DNA of 64,000 nt. Source: Anthonomus grandis grandis. Its lineage: Eukaryota; Arthropoda; Insecta; Coleoptera; Curculionidae. This document shows, piece by piece, positions 42,934-54,300 of the stretch (positions are counted from its first letter, which is position 1; the number at the start of each line of letters is the position of its first letter). The notes under the pieces were generated by a model that saw only the letters and a list, made by a program, of their open reading frames with translations, was not told where the DNA came from and searched no databases. The translations under genes and the position numbers were made by a program. Location of the stretch: the NCBI RefSeq assembly GCF_022605725.1, contig NC_065553.1, positions 9,858,001 through 9,922,000 of the forward strand, given 5' to 3'.

Positions 42934-44885
42934 CTAAAAAAATATATCAGTTTATTGATCAAAACAACAGAAAAATGCGTAAGAAAGTAAAAATATTACA
43001 AAAGAGCTGGCACAGAAAACCCCTTTGTTACGTACTTAACCCAAATATTTTCGGTTTTCTCTAATTCAATTGTTACACCTTCGCTAATTCTCTAAAAGTA
43101 ACAATATCGATTTATTAAAAGTGACATGTGAAATGGTCCGCCTACACAAACAAGTTCGAAAGCAAAATTGCGTCCTCAGAAAAAAAAATTGATTAGCATA
43201 GATTGGTCCAATCTAGACCTAGACCGCGCCTTTATTACCTTCAGTTTTTCTAGCAGTGATATATGGGAACTTTTTAAGGAATAAGAAATTTCTTCTCGGA
43301 ATTTCCGTACATATAAAGTTGGCAAATTATTTTAATGCATGCGTAAAACGTAACATTGAATTTCTCTTTTCATATAATGTTTGTTAAGGAAAGCACCGGC
43401 TGACATCGTTGACATCATCTTTGCGTTTAGTATTAGAAAATAAGGGCGTAGTCTTGTTATTTATGTGTTATGTCAATTGCGTTCATTTCTGTTATTACCT
43501 ACTAATGATGATTAAGATAATTTCGTAAGCATTTTAGCTCTTTCACATGACGTCGTTTAGTTTTTTCTCTATAGATTATGTCAAACATATCATGGTCTCT
43601 TTGGGAGTTAATTTTTCGAATTGTTTATTCTGAAATTTTATCTAGATGGTTAGTGCCTTACTCTTTGTATCAAAAAATAACCTTTTTTCGGCAACTTTTC
43701 ATGTTCAAGCTTTCTTTTCAATATACCCAGAAGATATCAAGATACTTTAATATAAAGTAAATTAAGTAAATTACGAATTACAACTGCATAAAAAGGGAAT
43801 TTTATAACATTTTATGAATTCCTCCAGAAACCTGTTAAGAAGAAGGAAAATTATGCTTTTTCTATGCAATTAGGTAATAAATAACTTTTTCTAAAATCTT
43901 TTTCAGAAGATCCGGATAGTAACTAAGAAATTAAATGATGGTATACAAAAAAATTCAATTTTCAATCTTAGCCATCTCAGTTTGAGGTTTTAGAAATCCG
44001 GACAATTATTTAGAAATTAAATGACATAGAAAAGCGTTCGGAAAAAAGTGGAAGAAAAATATTTTTTGTAATGAATGAATACTTTCTATTCTATGCAAGT
44101 GTATAAACTATTCGATAAAAAAACACACAATTTTCAAAAGATCGGGACAATTATAAACTAAACGGTAATATAGAAAACAGTTGAAAAGATTAATTTTTCA
44201 TGGGCTTTTTCTGGTACCTTAAAAGAAACAAGATTTCATTTTTGTCAATTAAAAATTCAAAATTTCAAAAAAACTACACGAAACTACTGCTAAATACTAT
44301 AGCTAGCAAGTATTCGCTTATAAGTCGCTAACCAGCTACTGAAATCCTTAATCAATTACACCCATCACCCCAAACACTCCTCAGAATATTTAATTGTAAA
44401 TTATTAACCTTGAAAGGAAAGTAAATATGAGTGTTTCTCTTCGGGCAATTCTCACCGCCAGTTTCAACACCACGGTCCGCGTCTGCATTTTGGGTATTTT
44501 TTTTCATTTTCGTATTCGACTCTCGTAATTTTTTTTTACATGCTTCATGTAGAATTTTGCAACGGCTTATGTCAGATCCCACTAATTGCGACTGCATATT
44601 CGGGTATCATACCCGAAATACGTGACTCTTTGTCGGTCCTCGCTTTAATTTAAGATCGAAAGTAAAATGTTTCTTCTTTTGTTATCGGTACTAAGGCGTT
44701 GGTGGGCCTAATATGGATCTCGTACAGGCCAAAACAAAATATTTTTCCTAAATATCTTTAATATGAATCAGAAAATACTAAGTACAAGACTAAATAAGAT
44801 ATAGTAGAAATATTTTTTTACCAAAGAAGCTTGAAATGTTAATTTTAAGAAGATTTCGTTATGGTGTTCGTAAGTTTGATCATAT
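42934..44885. other. Region upstream of the known M13 exons
   Basis: The missing 5' M13 exons may lie here or further right, but I found none with the PC-x-F-x-x-Y-A-C-G signature. About 43900-44180 holds three diverged copies of a phrase like GATCCGGACAATnATTnAGAAATTAAATGA. An open minus-strand frame at 44408-44588 begins MQSQLVGSDISRCKILHEAC and is followed by a possible donor; no family recognised. Confidence 0.4.
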
Positions 44886-45510
44886 ATGGCATCAAAAACA
44901 TCTAAAAGAATCCAGTTGACTTACTATAAGAGAAAGGTACCAATTGCATATTTTCTGTGGTCTTTAAAGTCAGATAAACTCACGCCAGAGTACCTATACC
45001 GAAATCTTCACACTCCTTCTGATTTCCATGCTGAGGATTCGGTTCGGACTCGTCATGTTAGTCGATACTGTATACCAAAACATAACAATCAATTATTTAA
45101 AAGATGTTTCAGCTATTCAACAACTCAGGCATTCAATTTTCTGCCTTCTAGCATTACCAGAACTTCATCCTCATTCCGTTTCCGTCAAAGAACTGTGGAT
45201 GGTTCTTACTATCCCTCTGTACCAGTAAATCGTTATCAGGAAAGTTAATCTAGTGATTATTAGACGAGTTAATCTAGTGATTATTAGTGATTATTTAGTC
45301 GCTATTAGATTATACTTTATAATTGTTTTGCATGCATATTACCTACCATTGACGTTGCATTAAACAAAGTTTTAATATTAATATATTAAGGTGGTTGTAT
45401 GAGTAGCTCCAGCTGGATACTGCCACCCCATTTTTTTTTCAATTTTGCACTAGTTTTGTATAAATAAATAACGCCATTTTTCATTATTATTTACAGCTTT
45501 TATTATTTAT
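44886..45510 (+). pseudogene. Non-LTR retrotransposon 3' end
   Basis: An open frame of 120 codons encodes the C-terminus of a Jockey/CR1-type ORF2: SVRTRHVSRYCIPKHNNQLF then KRCFSYSTTQAFNFLPSSI (consensus R-x-S-x-R-L-x-P-x-x-x-x-LFKxSFSYxxTxxWNxLP). After the stop follows a 3' UTR with AGCTCCAGCTGGATACTGCC and an AT-rich tail. Truncated at the 5' side. Confidence 0.75.
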
Positions 45511-46689
45511 CGTCATTAGTCGTGTTAAGTTCTAGTTTTTATGAAAAAAATAGTGACTGATCCCTCAAATTTTTAATTAAATAATTTTTAAGATAGTCTA
45601 TTTTAAAAACTAAACCCATGAACAATAGTTTATAGTTCGGATATCTATAACTACCAGTTTTTAGCTTTATAATCTATAAGAAGCATGCACTTTAATTACT
45701 TAATTTATTTTTAAATTAACATGTTTTTCCTTTTTTATCATCAGGTATTTTTCATTTTTTTCTAGAATAATATAAAACTGATTTTAATTCTTGAAAAGAG
45801 CAGTAATTCCCTGTTACTCCCAAGTCCTCTATTGTATACATTTAATTGAATTTAATGTCAAATTTAGTTCTAGTTTCTCTTTAATCTAATCAAAACGTTG
45901 TTGGAAAAAAATCAATCAGAATCTTAGACTCGTTTCTAAAAATTGTTTTTATATTCATGTGATTCGCTTTTTGAAATTATATAACTAATGAAAACATGCT
46001 TGTTTTCATTTATGCAATACAAAAATTAATAGCTGAATCGTCCTCCTCACCGATGGCCTGTATCAAAAATTTCAATATTTTCGTATCACAATTCCCCATG
46101 TTGACGTTTTGAATTAACAACAATAGTTTCCGTTAAGATATTGCAACATTGTTGCCACATGATATAAGAAATAGAAGAACTCTTTCAATTTTAAATAATA
46201 ACTTCACATTTATTTTAGATAGAAACTACTTGGAAATTTGTGATTTACAAAATAATAAAATAATTTTTTATGACTGTATTTGAAATGAACGTTTAATCAA
46301 AGATTATTGAATTTTATAGAATGAAATCTTCATAGAACGATTACGCATTGATGTGCTCAATATTTATTTTAGTGAAAAGTATTTTTAGGAGATACTTCAT
46401 TTTACTGAGCATCTGTCAATAAAAATTAATATTTTTTAGCAGATTAGGCTGAAATAATTATATCGAACATTATAAAATGTTTAATATATTTGTTTTTAGT
46501 ATAAACACAATCTATAGATCGAAATATTAGATTAAGTCAATCTAATTTGTTGTTCAACCTACAACGAATAATAATTTATTGGATTCTAAATTAATATATA
46601 GAAATGTATGAGCACATTAAGATATTTAGAGTATTTGTTGATTAATAACAACAGATATTCATTAGACTGATACATAATCATGACCTGGC
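45511..46689. other. AT-rich stretch, no gene seen
   Basis: No coding, RNA or repeat signal that I can support. Confidence 0.5.
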
Positions 46690-47330
46690 AGTTTGAAATG
46701 GTCAAGATATGGCTAATTTATTTATGAAATATTTTCAGTCAGTTTATTCATCTAATTCCAATCAGATTCATGTACCAGATAGTATAATTAATTCCAACAT
46801 GAGTGTTATTATTCGTCCATATCTATTACTGACGTTTTTAAAGCGAATAAGTATGCTGTCTAATAAGCTCGCTGCTGGCTCAGATGGTATTCCTAACTTT
46901 CTAGTAAAAAAATGTGTCAGTACTATTGCTATGACTGTTTATTTTGTTTAATGGCTCCTTAAAGGCATCCAAGTTCCTAGCTGCTTGGAAGGAGGACAAC
47001 TGCATGGTTCATGTATTCAAAAATGGCCAAAGAGAAAACACTGAAAACTACGTAGCATTTGTATTATATCTGCAATACCCAAACTTTTTGACTGTCTTGT
47101 GATTGTCTTGTAAAAGATCGAGAACAAGAAACTTAGTTTGCTGTTAGTCTGATATAATTAGTCAATTGGAGAATCGTAATCAGACTGAAGCTTTATAACA
47201 TATTTCTCCAAGGCATTTGATCGTGTTGATCATTAAATTCTTCTGGAGAAACTGATAATGATACGTTTTCATCCTAAGTTTGGTGAATGGATGTAGAACT
47301 ATCTATCTGATCGAAATCAAAGGTGGCCAT
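46690..47330 (+). pseudogene. Non-LTR reverse transcriptase fragment (fingers region)
   Basis: MANLFMKYFQSVYSSNSN, KLAAGSDGIPNFLVKKC (consensus KAAGPDGIPNxLLKxC), LFNGSLKASKFLAAWKEDN, FSKAFDRVDH (first catalytic Asp box) and ILLEKLIMIRFHPKFGEWM, then NYLSDRNQR. These are the first half of a Jockey/CR1-type reverse transcriptase, broken by stops and frameshifts. It overlaps in content with the fragment at 41370-42090, so the two are separate copies. Confidence 0.75.
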
Positions 47331-48289
47331 ACACTATGAAATGACTAACAATCTCGTCGCAAAAATATGAGTAAAAAAATTAAAATTTGGCACGCATGTG
47401 TAACTTGTTAAAGACTTTAATAATAGTCATTCAAAAAATAGGGTTGCCATTTAAAAATAATCGATAACGTCATATCTCACATTTGAGACACCCTGTATAT
47501 TTTTTTTACATTAAAATAAAGACAATTTAAAATACTAATCGACGTGTCCGAGCATATTTTCCGAAAAAAAGAACGCCTTTGATTTAGTGAGTTTAATCCA
47601 AGTTAGAGACTCGCACTGTATCTATATACAGGAAGGCCACACAGATTTCATTATACTCTTTGTAGAGTTGTAACTTATTCATATGTACTTTTATTTAAAT
47701 TTTAAGAAAAATATTAAAAAAAATATATTTTTTGCATTAACTAAAATGCCGGGAGCCATAGGGAGCCGTGGCTACGAAGAACCATTTTTTAAACATAAGC
47801 ATTAATGACATACTCTGTATACCTGTATATCTTAAATACTACATTTTTATATCATAATATTAGGGCGCAATATTTGCCATTGGTTGTGGCTCAAGACTTA
47901 TTATGTCCATGAAATATTTCAATTTATAGTTTGCATTTATAATAAATACAGATATACTAATCATTCAATAACATTCGCTAGTTAACACTAAAATAATCTG
48001 TTAAAAATTATTCATTTTGATTGACAGATATTCGGTAAAATGGAAAGTATCCCATAAAAATGCTTTTCACTAAAATAAATATTGAACGTATGCCTGGAAT
48101 CGTTTTATAAATATATAATTCTATAAAATGCACTAATTTCCGATTAAAACTATAAGGCACAATCTAAAATATTATTTATTTTTTAAAGTCCTTCGTAATT
48201 AAAACTATACATACAAATGTTTTGTTTCAAAATGTGCCAAAACTGAACAAAATTACGCCTATAAAAACAAAAGAAAAAAAATCAGTTAC
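47331..48289. other. AT-rich stretch with repeat ends
   Basis: No gene. CACCCTGTATATTTTTTT near 47490 and CTCTGTATACCTGTATAT near 47813 look like ends of non-autonomous DNA elements. Confidence 0.4.
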
Positions 48290-48510
48290 GTGGTAGTCTT
48301 CAAGGAGATGATTTTTTCGGAGAAATTTTCGGACATCGACATCTTCGTCTTTCACCTTTTCGCCTCAAGGGAAGTACGCCCGGTGCGTCTTGGCGGACCT
48401 CCACACGTTGCGGATCTGTATCAACGTGATCATCCATCGAAAGTGGTTTTGGTTGGGGGCCATCGATATATAGTTTCGGCCAGAGTTTAGATAATTTCAC
48501 GTAAAAATTA
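48290..48510. other. Small GC-rich island, open on both strands
   Basis: About 200 bp of clearly higher G+C with CpGs in AT-rich surroundings. On the minus strand a TATATA precedes an ATG (48435-48433) that opens MDDHVDTDPQRVEVRQDAPG and reaches a possible GTGAAA donor after LPLRRK, which could be a cytoplasmic-tail first exon of the M13 gene. On the plus strand the frame is open too. I cannot tell coding exon from promoter or repeat. Confidence 0.3.
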
Positions 48511-48799
48511 AATCATACCGAACTAGTAAATATAGAAAATTGATACTTTTGTATGATTTTTATATACTTTTTAAGTACGTCAATAAAATTGGAGATGGAT
48601 ACGAACATGGAAAAATAGAAAAATAAAATGCAGAACAAATTGAAAAAATAAATTTAAAAAAATATAATTTTTCTATTTACATGCAACCAAAGATAACCCA
48701 GCTAAGTATTATGTGAATTATTTCCCGTAACCTCAATTTATAAGTTTGCTTAATTTTTGCTTTTGCTGAATATAGATAGGTCAAAAAAAAGTGCTTCAG

Positions 48800-50770
48800 A
48801 CGATCAATTATATATTTTGTCGACGTTTCGATCTTTCAGAACTCTAAAAGATATATAAAAAACAATTAAAATCATTGAACCAATTTTATACAATTAAAAT
48901 CATATTGAATGAAATTAATTATTTTGAAAAAGTGGTTATAAACTTAACAAAAATAAAAAAAAACACTCAACACAAATTTTAAACCTTCCAAATTTAAAAA
49001 ACCATAAGGTCACAATAGATAACATTAGGAAGATTATATCAAAAACGAAAAACTGCATATACATTTCTATATATTGTAGATAGTCCTCGTTAATAATAAT
49101 AATAACTGTAATATCATAATTAATAAAAGAAATTCATAGGTTCTTCCGTGCTCTAGAGTTTTTTTAATGTTAATTCTTTTTCCCTTTTTTTTGCTACAGC
49201 CATCTATGTTGGAAAATGAGTTTGGACAATAGCTGTGAAGCAAAGCTCGATAAGTTTTGTTGTTATAAATTTTTTGGATAAATATACCTAAGGACTCACA
49301 TAGTGGAAGATTTTAAGCTACGTACAAGGAGTTCTTAGTTTTTTCATTTTGTTTTTTCCACATTTATGTTGCTAATAATGCTGAAATAAGCATTATTGAG
49401 ATTGTCAACATCCTTTTTTTATTAATACTACTTAGGTATTTGTTAATTTCAACCAGTTCACTTAAAAGTCTCTTTTTACAAGTGTGCTGCCTAGATAGAA
49501 TTTCTGTTTTTTCAAAATCAATTGGATGTTAAAAATTTTCAAAGTGCGCAGCAAGAGCAGTTTTTGAATTACTGTTAATAAGTACCTGAGGTTTTGTACT
49601 TCTTTTATTTTCAGAAATTCTAGCTTTTAAATATCTTGACGTTTGACCGATTAAACACCATCGCATTCACAAGATGAAATTTTATAGATTGCATTACTTT
49701 GGTGTCTTTGTTTTTAATTTTGAAAAGAACCGTTTGGTAGTGTTTTCATTCTTAAAAGTAATATTGATATTATCGTCATTAAGTTCTCTTTCAATCTTTT
49801 CAGAGAGATTACTGACAGGCTATTTTACAAAATATTTTATTAACTCATTTATGTGGATAGTCATTATTTAAAACAAAGTTTTTTTTTATTTTAAGAAGAT
49901 TCTTTCTGTGATTGTCTATATGAGATAGTTGTAGTGCTATAATGTTATTTTTTGCTTGAAAGTTTAAAAATCTTTCTGAGAATGTTGGTTTTTGGTACCA
50001 ATCTGTTTTTATTATATTTTGGTCAGTTCTAATAAATAAAATGTCAAGCACAAGGATTGAGTTGTTAGACTCCATTTTGATCGTAAATTGCAGTTGAATG
50101 AAAGCTATTAAATGTGTTAAGAAGAACACCAATTTGGTCAGCATTCACGCTAATAGTAATGTCATCGACGCATCGTTGGAAAAATGGTAATTGATTAATG
50201 CATATTTTTTGAAGTTCACTCATAATGAGGTCGGAGCAAATAGGTGATAAACAATTAGCCATACCTAATCCAAAGACTTGTTGGCAAAATTGTCCATTAA
50301 AATTAAAATTAAAGGAATTATTTTGAAATGCGAAATTTAAGAGGTTTTGCAAAGATAATGTATATCAGTCTTTTATTTGATCCCACTTTCTCGTTCAAAT
50401 TGCAATGACAGTATGTTGGAATATTTGTAAACAGGAAAATAACATCCATTATACTAAGACATAGTTTGGTGATAATTGAAAATCTTGTATAATAATAATC
50501 TCTATCAAAGGCACCATCAAATAAATTGACTAAAAACTCTGTTAAATGATAAGTTGGGGAACCAATAAAGCTTAGTATGGATCTCGATGGAACATTGTCC
50601 TTGTGAGTTTTTGGTAAGCAATACAGTTTTCGAAAAATGCTATTAATACAATTATGCTTTTTCCCTCTTCTTTTTTTTAGACCTGATATGATGACAAAAT
50701 AAGTCTTTTGTTCATTTTATTCTGTATAGAGACCGTATCGCCTGAAGCAGTTTTTTGACCCCAGTATAGC
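48800..50770 (-). pseudogene. Penelope-like element with GIY-YIG region
   Basis: Minus-strand pieces in order: KTHKDNVPSRSILSFIGSPT, SIMDVIFLFTNIPT, FNGQFCQQVFGLGMANCLSP, QRCVDDITISVNAD (YxDD catalytic box as CVDD), TDWYQKPTFSERFLNF, ERELNDDNINITF, and the C-terminal GIY-YIG endonuclease part YKISSCECDG, GQTSRYLKARISENKRST, CKKRLLSELVEINKY. This order (reverse transcriptase then GIY-YIG) is that of Penelope-like elements. The N-terminal RT boxes, VDD and GIY-YIG parts sit in different frames and have stops. Downstream, near 48855-48820, CTGAAAGATCGAAACGTCGAC is probably a decayed terminal hammerhead motif. Confidence 0.8.
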
Positions 50771-51146
50771 GTGAGCAATATTAAGAAAAAGTTAATTCAA
50801 GCAAGATGAAAACAATAAAAAATGTACCAAAAGTATTTAGAATAATTATTTTCCAAAACATAAAAAAAACTAAAAATATCAATGTTCATGAAAAAAATCA
50901 CATTTCATTTTTGACAGTGATATTCTTCAAGCAACAACACGAGGCATTTAGGCAGAATAATTCTTGGCATTGCTAAATGCCAAACAAAATACATTTGACA
51001 AAACTTGTATTAATTGCGTTCATGTGATTCCACACCCAAAAATAATTTAGTATTCGCAATCTTCGACCGTTAATTATCATACATATCTTAAAAACATAAA
51101 TTACATGGTATCGCTCTCGAGTCATATTTCGATTGCGTAGCATCCG

Positions 51147-51152
51147 TATAAA
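51147..51152 (+). promoter_or_regulatory. TATA box of Tweedle gene 1
   Basis: TATAAA in a GC-rich core promoter, with TCATCAG, a good arthropod initiator, about 27 bp downstream (51173-51179). The start codon of the small first exon is about 155 bp further on. Confidence 0.6.
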
Positions 51153-51332
51153 CCGCTCGGTACCACCGGGCGTCATCAGCGACGACTCCGGGGGGGTCAG
51201 TGGGGGCACCGGACCATCCACTTCAAATAAAACCAGGGGCCCAAGCCGAATTAGATCAAAACTTCCGGGTTTTTTGTATCACTAACAACTGGCCTACCGG
51301 CTCGTACCGGTCCAATAAAGAACATTTTCAAA

Positions 51333-54300
51333 ATGAGAAAATTTTTGGTAAGTATCTTATAAGCGCAAAATGTGATTTCCTTTGTGAATAGTGAAGTGTT
51401 AAAGGGCAGCTGTTAATTTAATATAGTGCAAGGTTTAAATTTAAGTAAAGTAATAGCGAGTCATCTGTAAGTATTTTTAAATAAATAAACATAAAAGATT
51501 TTCAAGTGAGAAATTCTTTTTCCAGTTTGAGCATGCTAATTTCACAAAATATGAGACATTCATTTTCTTAGTCTTAATTAAGGCTTGTTAATCAAAGTTC
51601 CAAGGTAAGTAATGCAGCTCACTCGTTCTAGCAGTTTTTGGGTGATTATAAGCTGACAGTTATTAATGCTGTCTTGGCTTATAATAATAAGTTTTATCTT
51701 TTTAATATTAATGTCCAACTCTCTATGCTCTCGGCAAACTCGACCATATCGTTTGCATAAAGAATATTGTTCTTTTTTTCTCCATTCAGTGATATTAAAT
51801 ATTGAACAATTATCGGGAGAAAATGTAGCCTCGCCTTCCATCTGTCAACATCTTCGTTTCCTCTATTGTCTTATTTGCGATTCTGTCAAAAGCTGATTGA
51901 TTCCAGTACAGGTTGAATATAATGTTGATGTACCTTCCATCCAAGCCTACATTTTCAGAATTTCTACCATTTTTCGAGGTTTTACTATATCAAAAGCCTT
52001 CTGGTAGTCAACCAAACAGGCAAACGGACAACAAAACGTGTTCCTACAGCATTTCTGGAGTCAAACTATATAGGTGCTATTTCTCTTCACTGATCCTGTA
52101 GGCTCTTCTGTGTATGATTTTCAGAAAAAGTTTCAATAGATGGCTCATCACACTTATTGTTCTAAAATCTTTACACTTTTTAGCACCTGATTTTTTATTA
52201 ATTTTACATCAGGTGCTAAACGGAGTCTACTTCGATGTGAGCCACTTGTGCGTAATCTTACCATAACTATATAAAGGGTTTTCCAATAAGAGGTGTTATT
52301 TTGATACTCAAAAAAAATGCAATTTTTTAAGATAAATATTCGCATATTTATTACATTATAAAGTGGAAGGTATGCCGTTAATAATGAAAAATAACATCAG
52401 CGAAATGACCACCACGCCTACAGTACCATATTATCCTTTTCATGAATTTTTCCATAACCAAATCGCAAAGTGGCTACTCTCTAAATGTCCACAATGATAG
52501 CCTCACGAATTCCATCTTTGAGGTTTTGAATCGACGCTGGACTGTTGGCGTAGACCATCTCTTTCACGCGGTCCCAAAGGAATAAGTCGCAAGGTGTTAA
52601 ATCACAAGATCTCGGTCGCCAATTGTGATCATCTCTTTAAAAGATAACACGGTCCAGAAACTTTTCTCGTAAAAGATCAATAGATTCGTTGCATGTGTGG
52701 CACGTAGCGCCGTCTTGTTGACAATAAACGTTGTCCAGATCAATACCATCCTATTTCGGTCCTATTAATTATATCTCGATAGCGGCATCCATTCATAGTA
52801 ACTGTTGATCCAGCTTCATTTTCGAAAAAGTAAGGTCCTACGACCTCGCCGGACCATAAACCGCACCAAATAGTCACATGTTGGGGATAGAGAGGATTTT
52901 TAACAATAACCCTTGGGTTTTCCAAGCCTCAGATGCGACACCTTTGATCGTTGACGAAGCCACCGAAGTGGAAATGGGCCTCATTAGTCAAGATGATTTT
53001 TCGATGGAATTCCGGATCATTTTCATGCATTTCAAGGACCTAATCAAGAAAGACACAAGTGTAATGCCTAATTCCAAATAACGACGAGGAATGGACAAAC
53101 CTGGGTTTTATTCAACACTTTCGGCTACAGCAGCAATATTCTCGGATGTTCTTGAGCGACGTGCACAGGCTTTATTCGTTACATCACTAAATTGTCCCAA
53201 CCGCTCGAATTTTTCCACCAATTTTTGTACTGCGCTCCGATAAGGTGCTTCACGACGACACAAAAATGTTCAAGTTTTACGAACCGTCTCTACCAAATTT
53301 TCACCATTTTTAAGATGAATTTTAACAATTTCAATGTATTGTTGAAACGTGTAGGTATCGTTCCATGGTCTTTAAGGGCGCAGTTTCTACTTGTCAAATG
53401 TCAAACAAAAACTTCAAAAGTGACATCTACCGAAAAGGCGCGCAACTCAAAATAACACCTCTTATTCGAAAACTCTTTATCTTAATAAAAACACCTCATG
53501 CTGTCTTCGTCACAAAATTTCAGTCAACTCAAGAAGTGTATCATCGGATCCCGGGGATTTTCCTTCCGTCATGGATTCTATATGACTTATGGGATCTAAT
53601 AACTTAATATTTAGAGCTTTCGTTCGTTATCAGTTTTTATTTCGCATCAATACTTCGTGACAAAAACGAATAATTCCTTCGAAAGTAGGTAATAATTGCA
53701 AACAATCCTACCAGATGTCACTTCCACTAACCCTAATGAAGTTATATAACTCTTTCCAGATTATCTCCGCCTTAGTAGCACTATCAAACGCCCGGCCAGA
53801 ACCACCATCCGCCGGCTACAGTTACCCAGTACCTTCAGGGCCAACCCTCTCCCTCCCAGGACCTAGTATTGGTGGCTCCCATGGCATATCAAGCATCAGT
53901 TTGGGCACCGGAAGTTCTAGCGGCGGTCATGACATTAGCCACATTAGCCTTACCACATCTGGAGGCGGCGGCAGCTACGGAGGCAGCAGCCTAAGCTTAG
54001 GAGGGCACAGCAGCAGCCTTAGTCTAGGAGGCCACGGCAGCAGCCTTAGCTTAGGAGGCCACGGCAGCAGCCTTAGCTTAGGAGGACACGGCAGCAGTCT
54101 CGGTGGTTTAGGAGGCCACGGAAGCAGCCTTGGTAGTTTGACAAGCCACGGAAGCGGTCACGGAAGCTCTTTTGCCAGCTCAGGAGGATTTAGCAGTAGT
54201 AGTTTCAGTTCCGGTAGTCACGGTAGCGGATCACTGCTGTCTGCGGGAGGATTAGGTTCTTTTGGAGGCTCCTCGCTGCTTTCTGGTGGACACGGATCGT

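Noticed and set aside
43024..43097. Minus-strand exon-like piece (RISEGVTIELEKTENIWVKY) between plausible AG and GT
   Set aside because: Reads well but does not match the M13 sequence expected before GGW and has the wrong phase to join the 42722-42933 exon.
43234..43330. Minus-strand open stretch ending SLLEKLK before a GTAATA donor
   Set aside because: Superficially like the L-L-x-x-L before GGW in M13, but the phase does not fit and the rest shows no M13 features.
50973..51221. Minus-strand frame with PVPPLTPPESSLMTPGGTER
   Set aside because: It is antisense to the core promoter and 5' UTR of Tweedle gene 1; the GC-rich composition is explained by that, and the frame has no ATG at its start. 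Considered and dropped as a first exon of the M13 gene.
53715..53759. ATG at 53715 or 53736 as start of Tweedle 1
   Set aside because: TCTTTCCAG directly before the exon, the neighbour gene's split signal peptide, and the better signal peptide made with MRKFL all favour an intron here.
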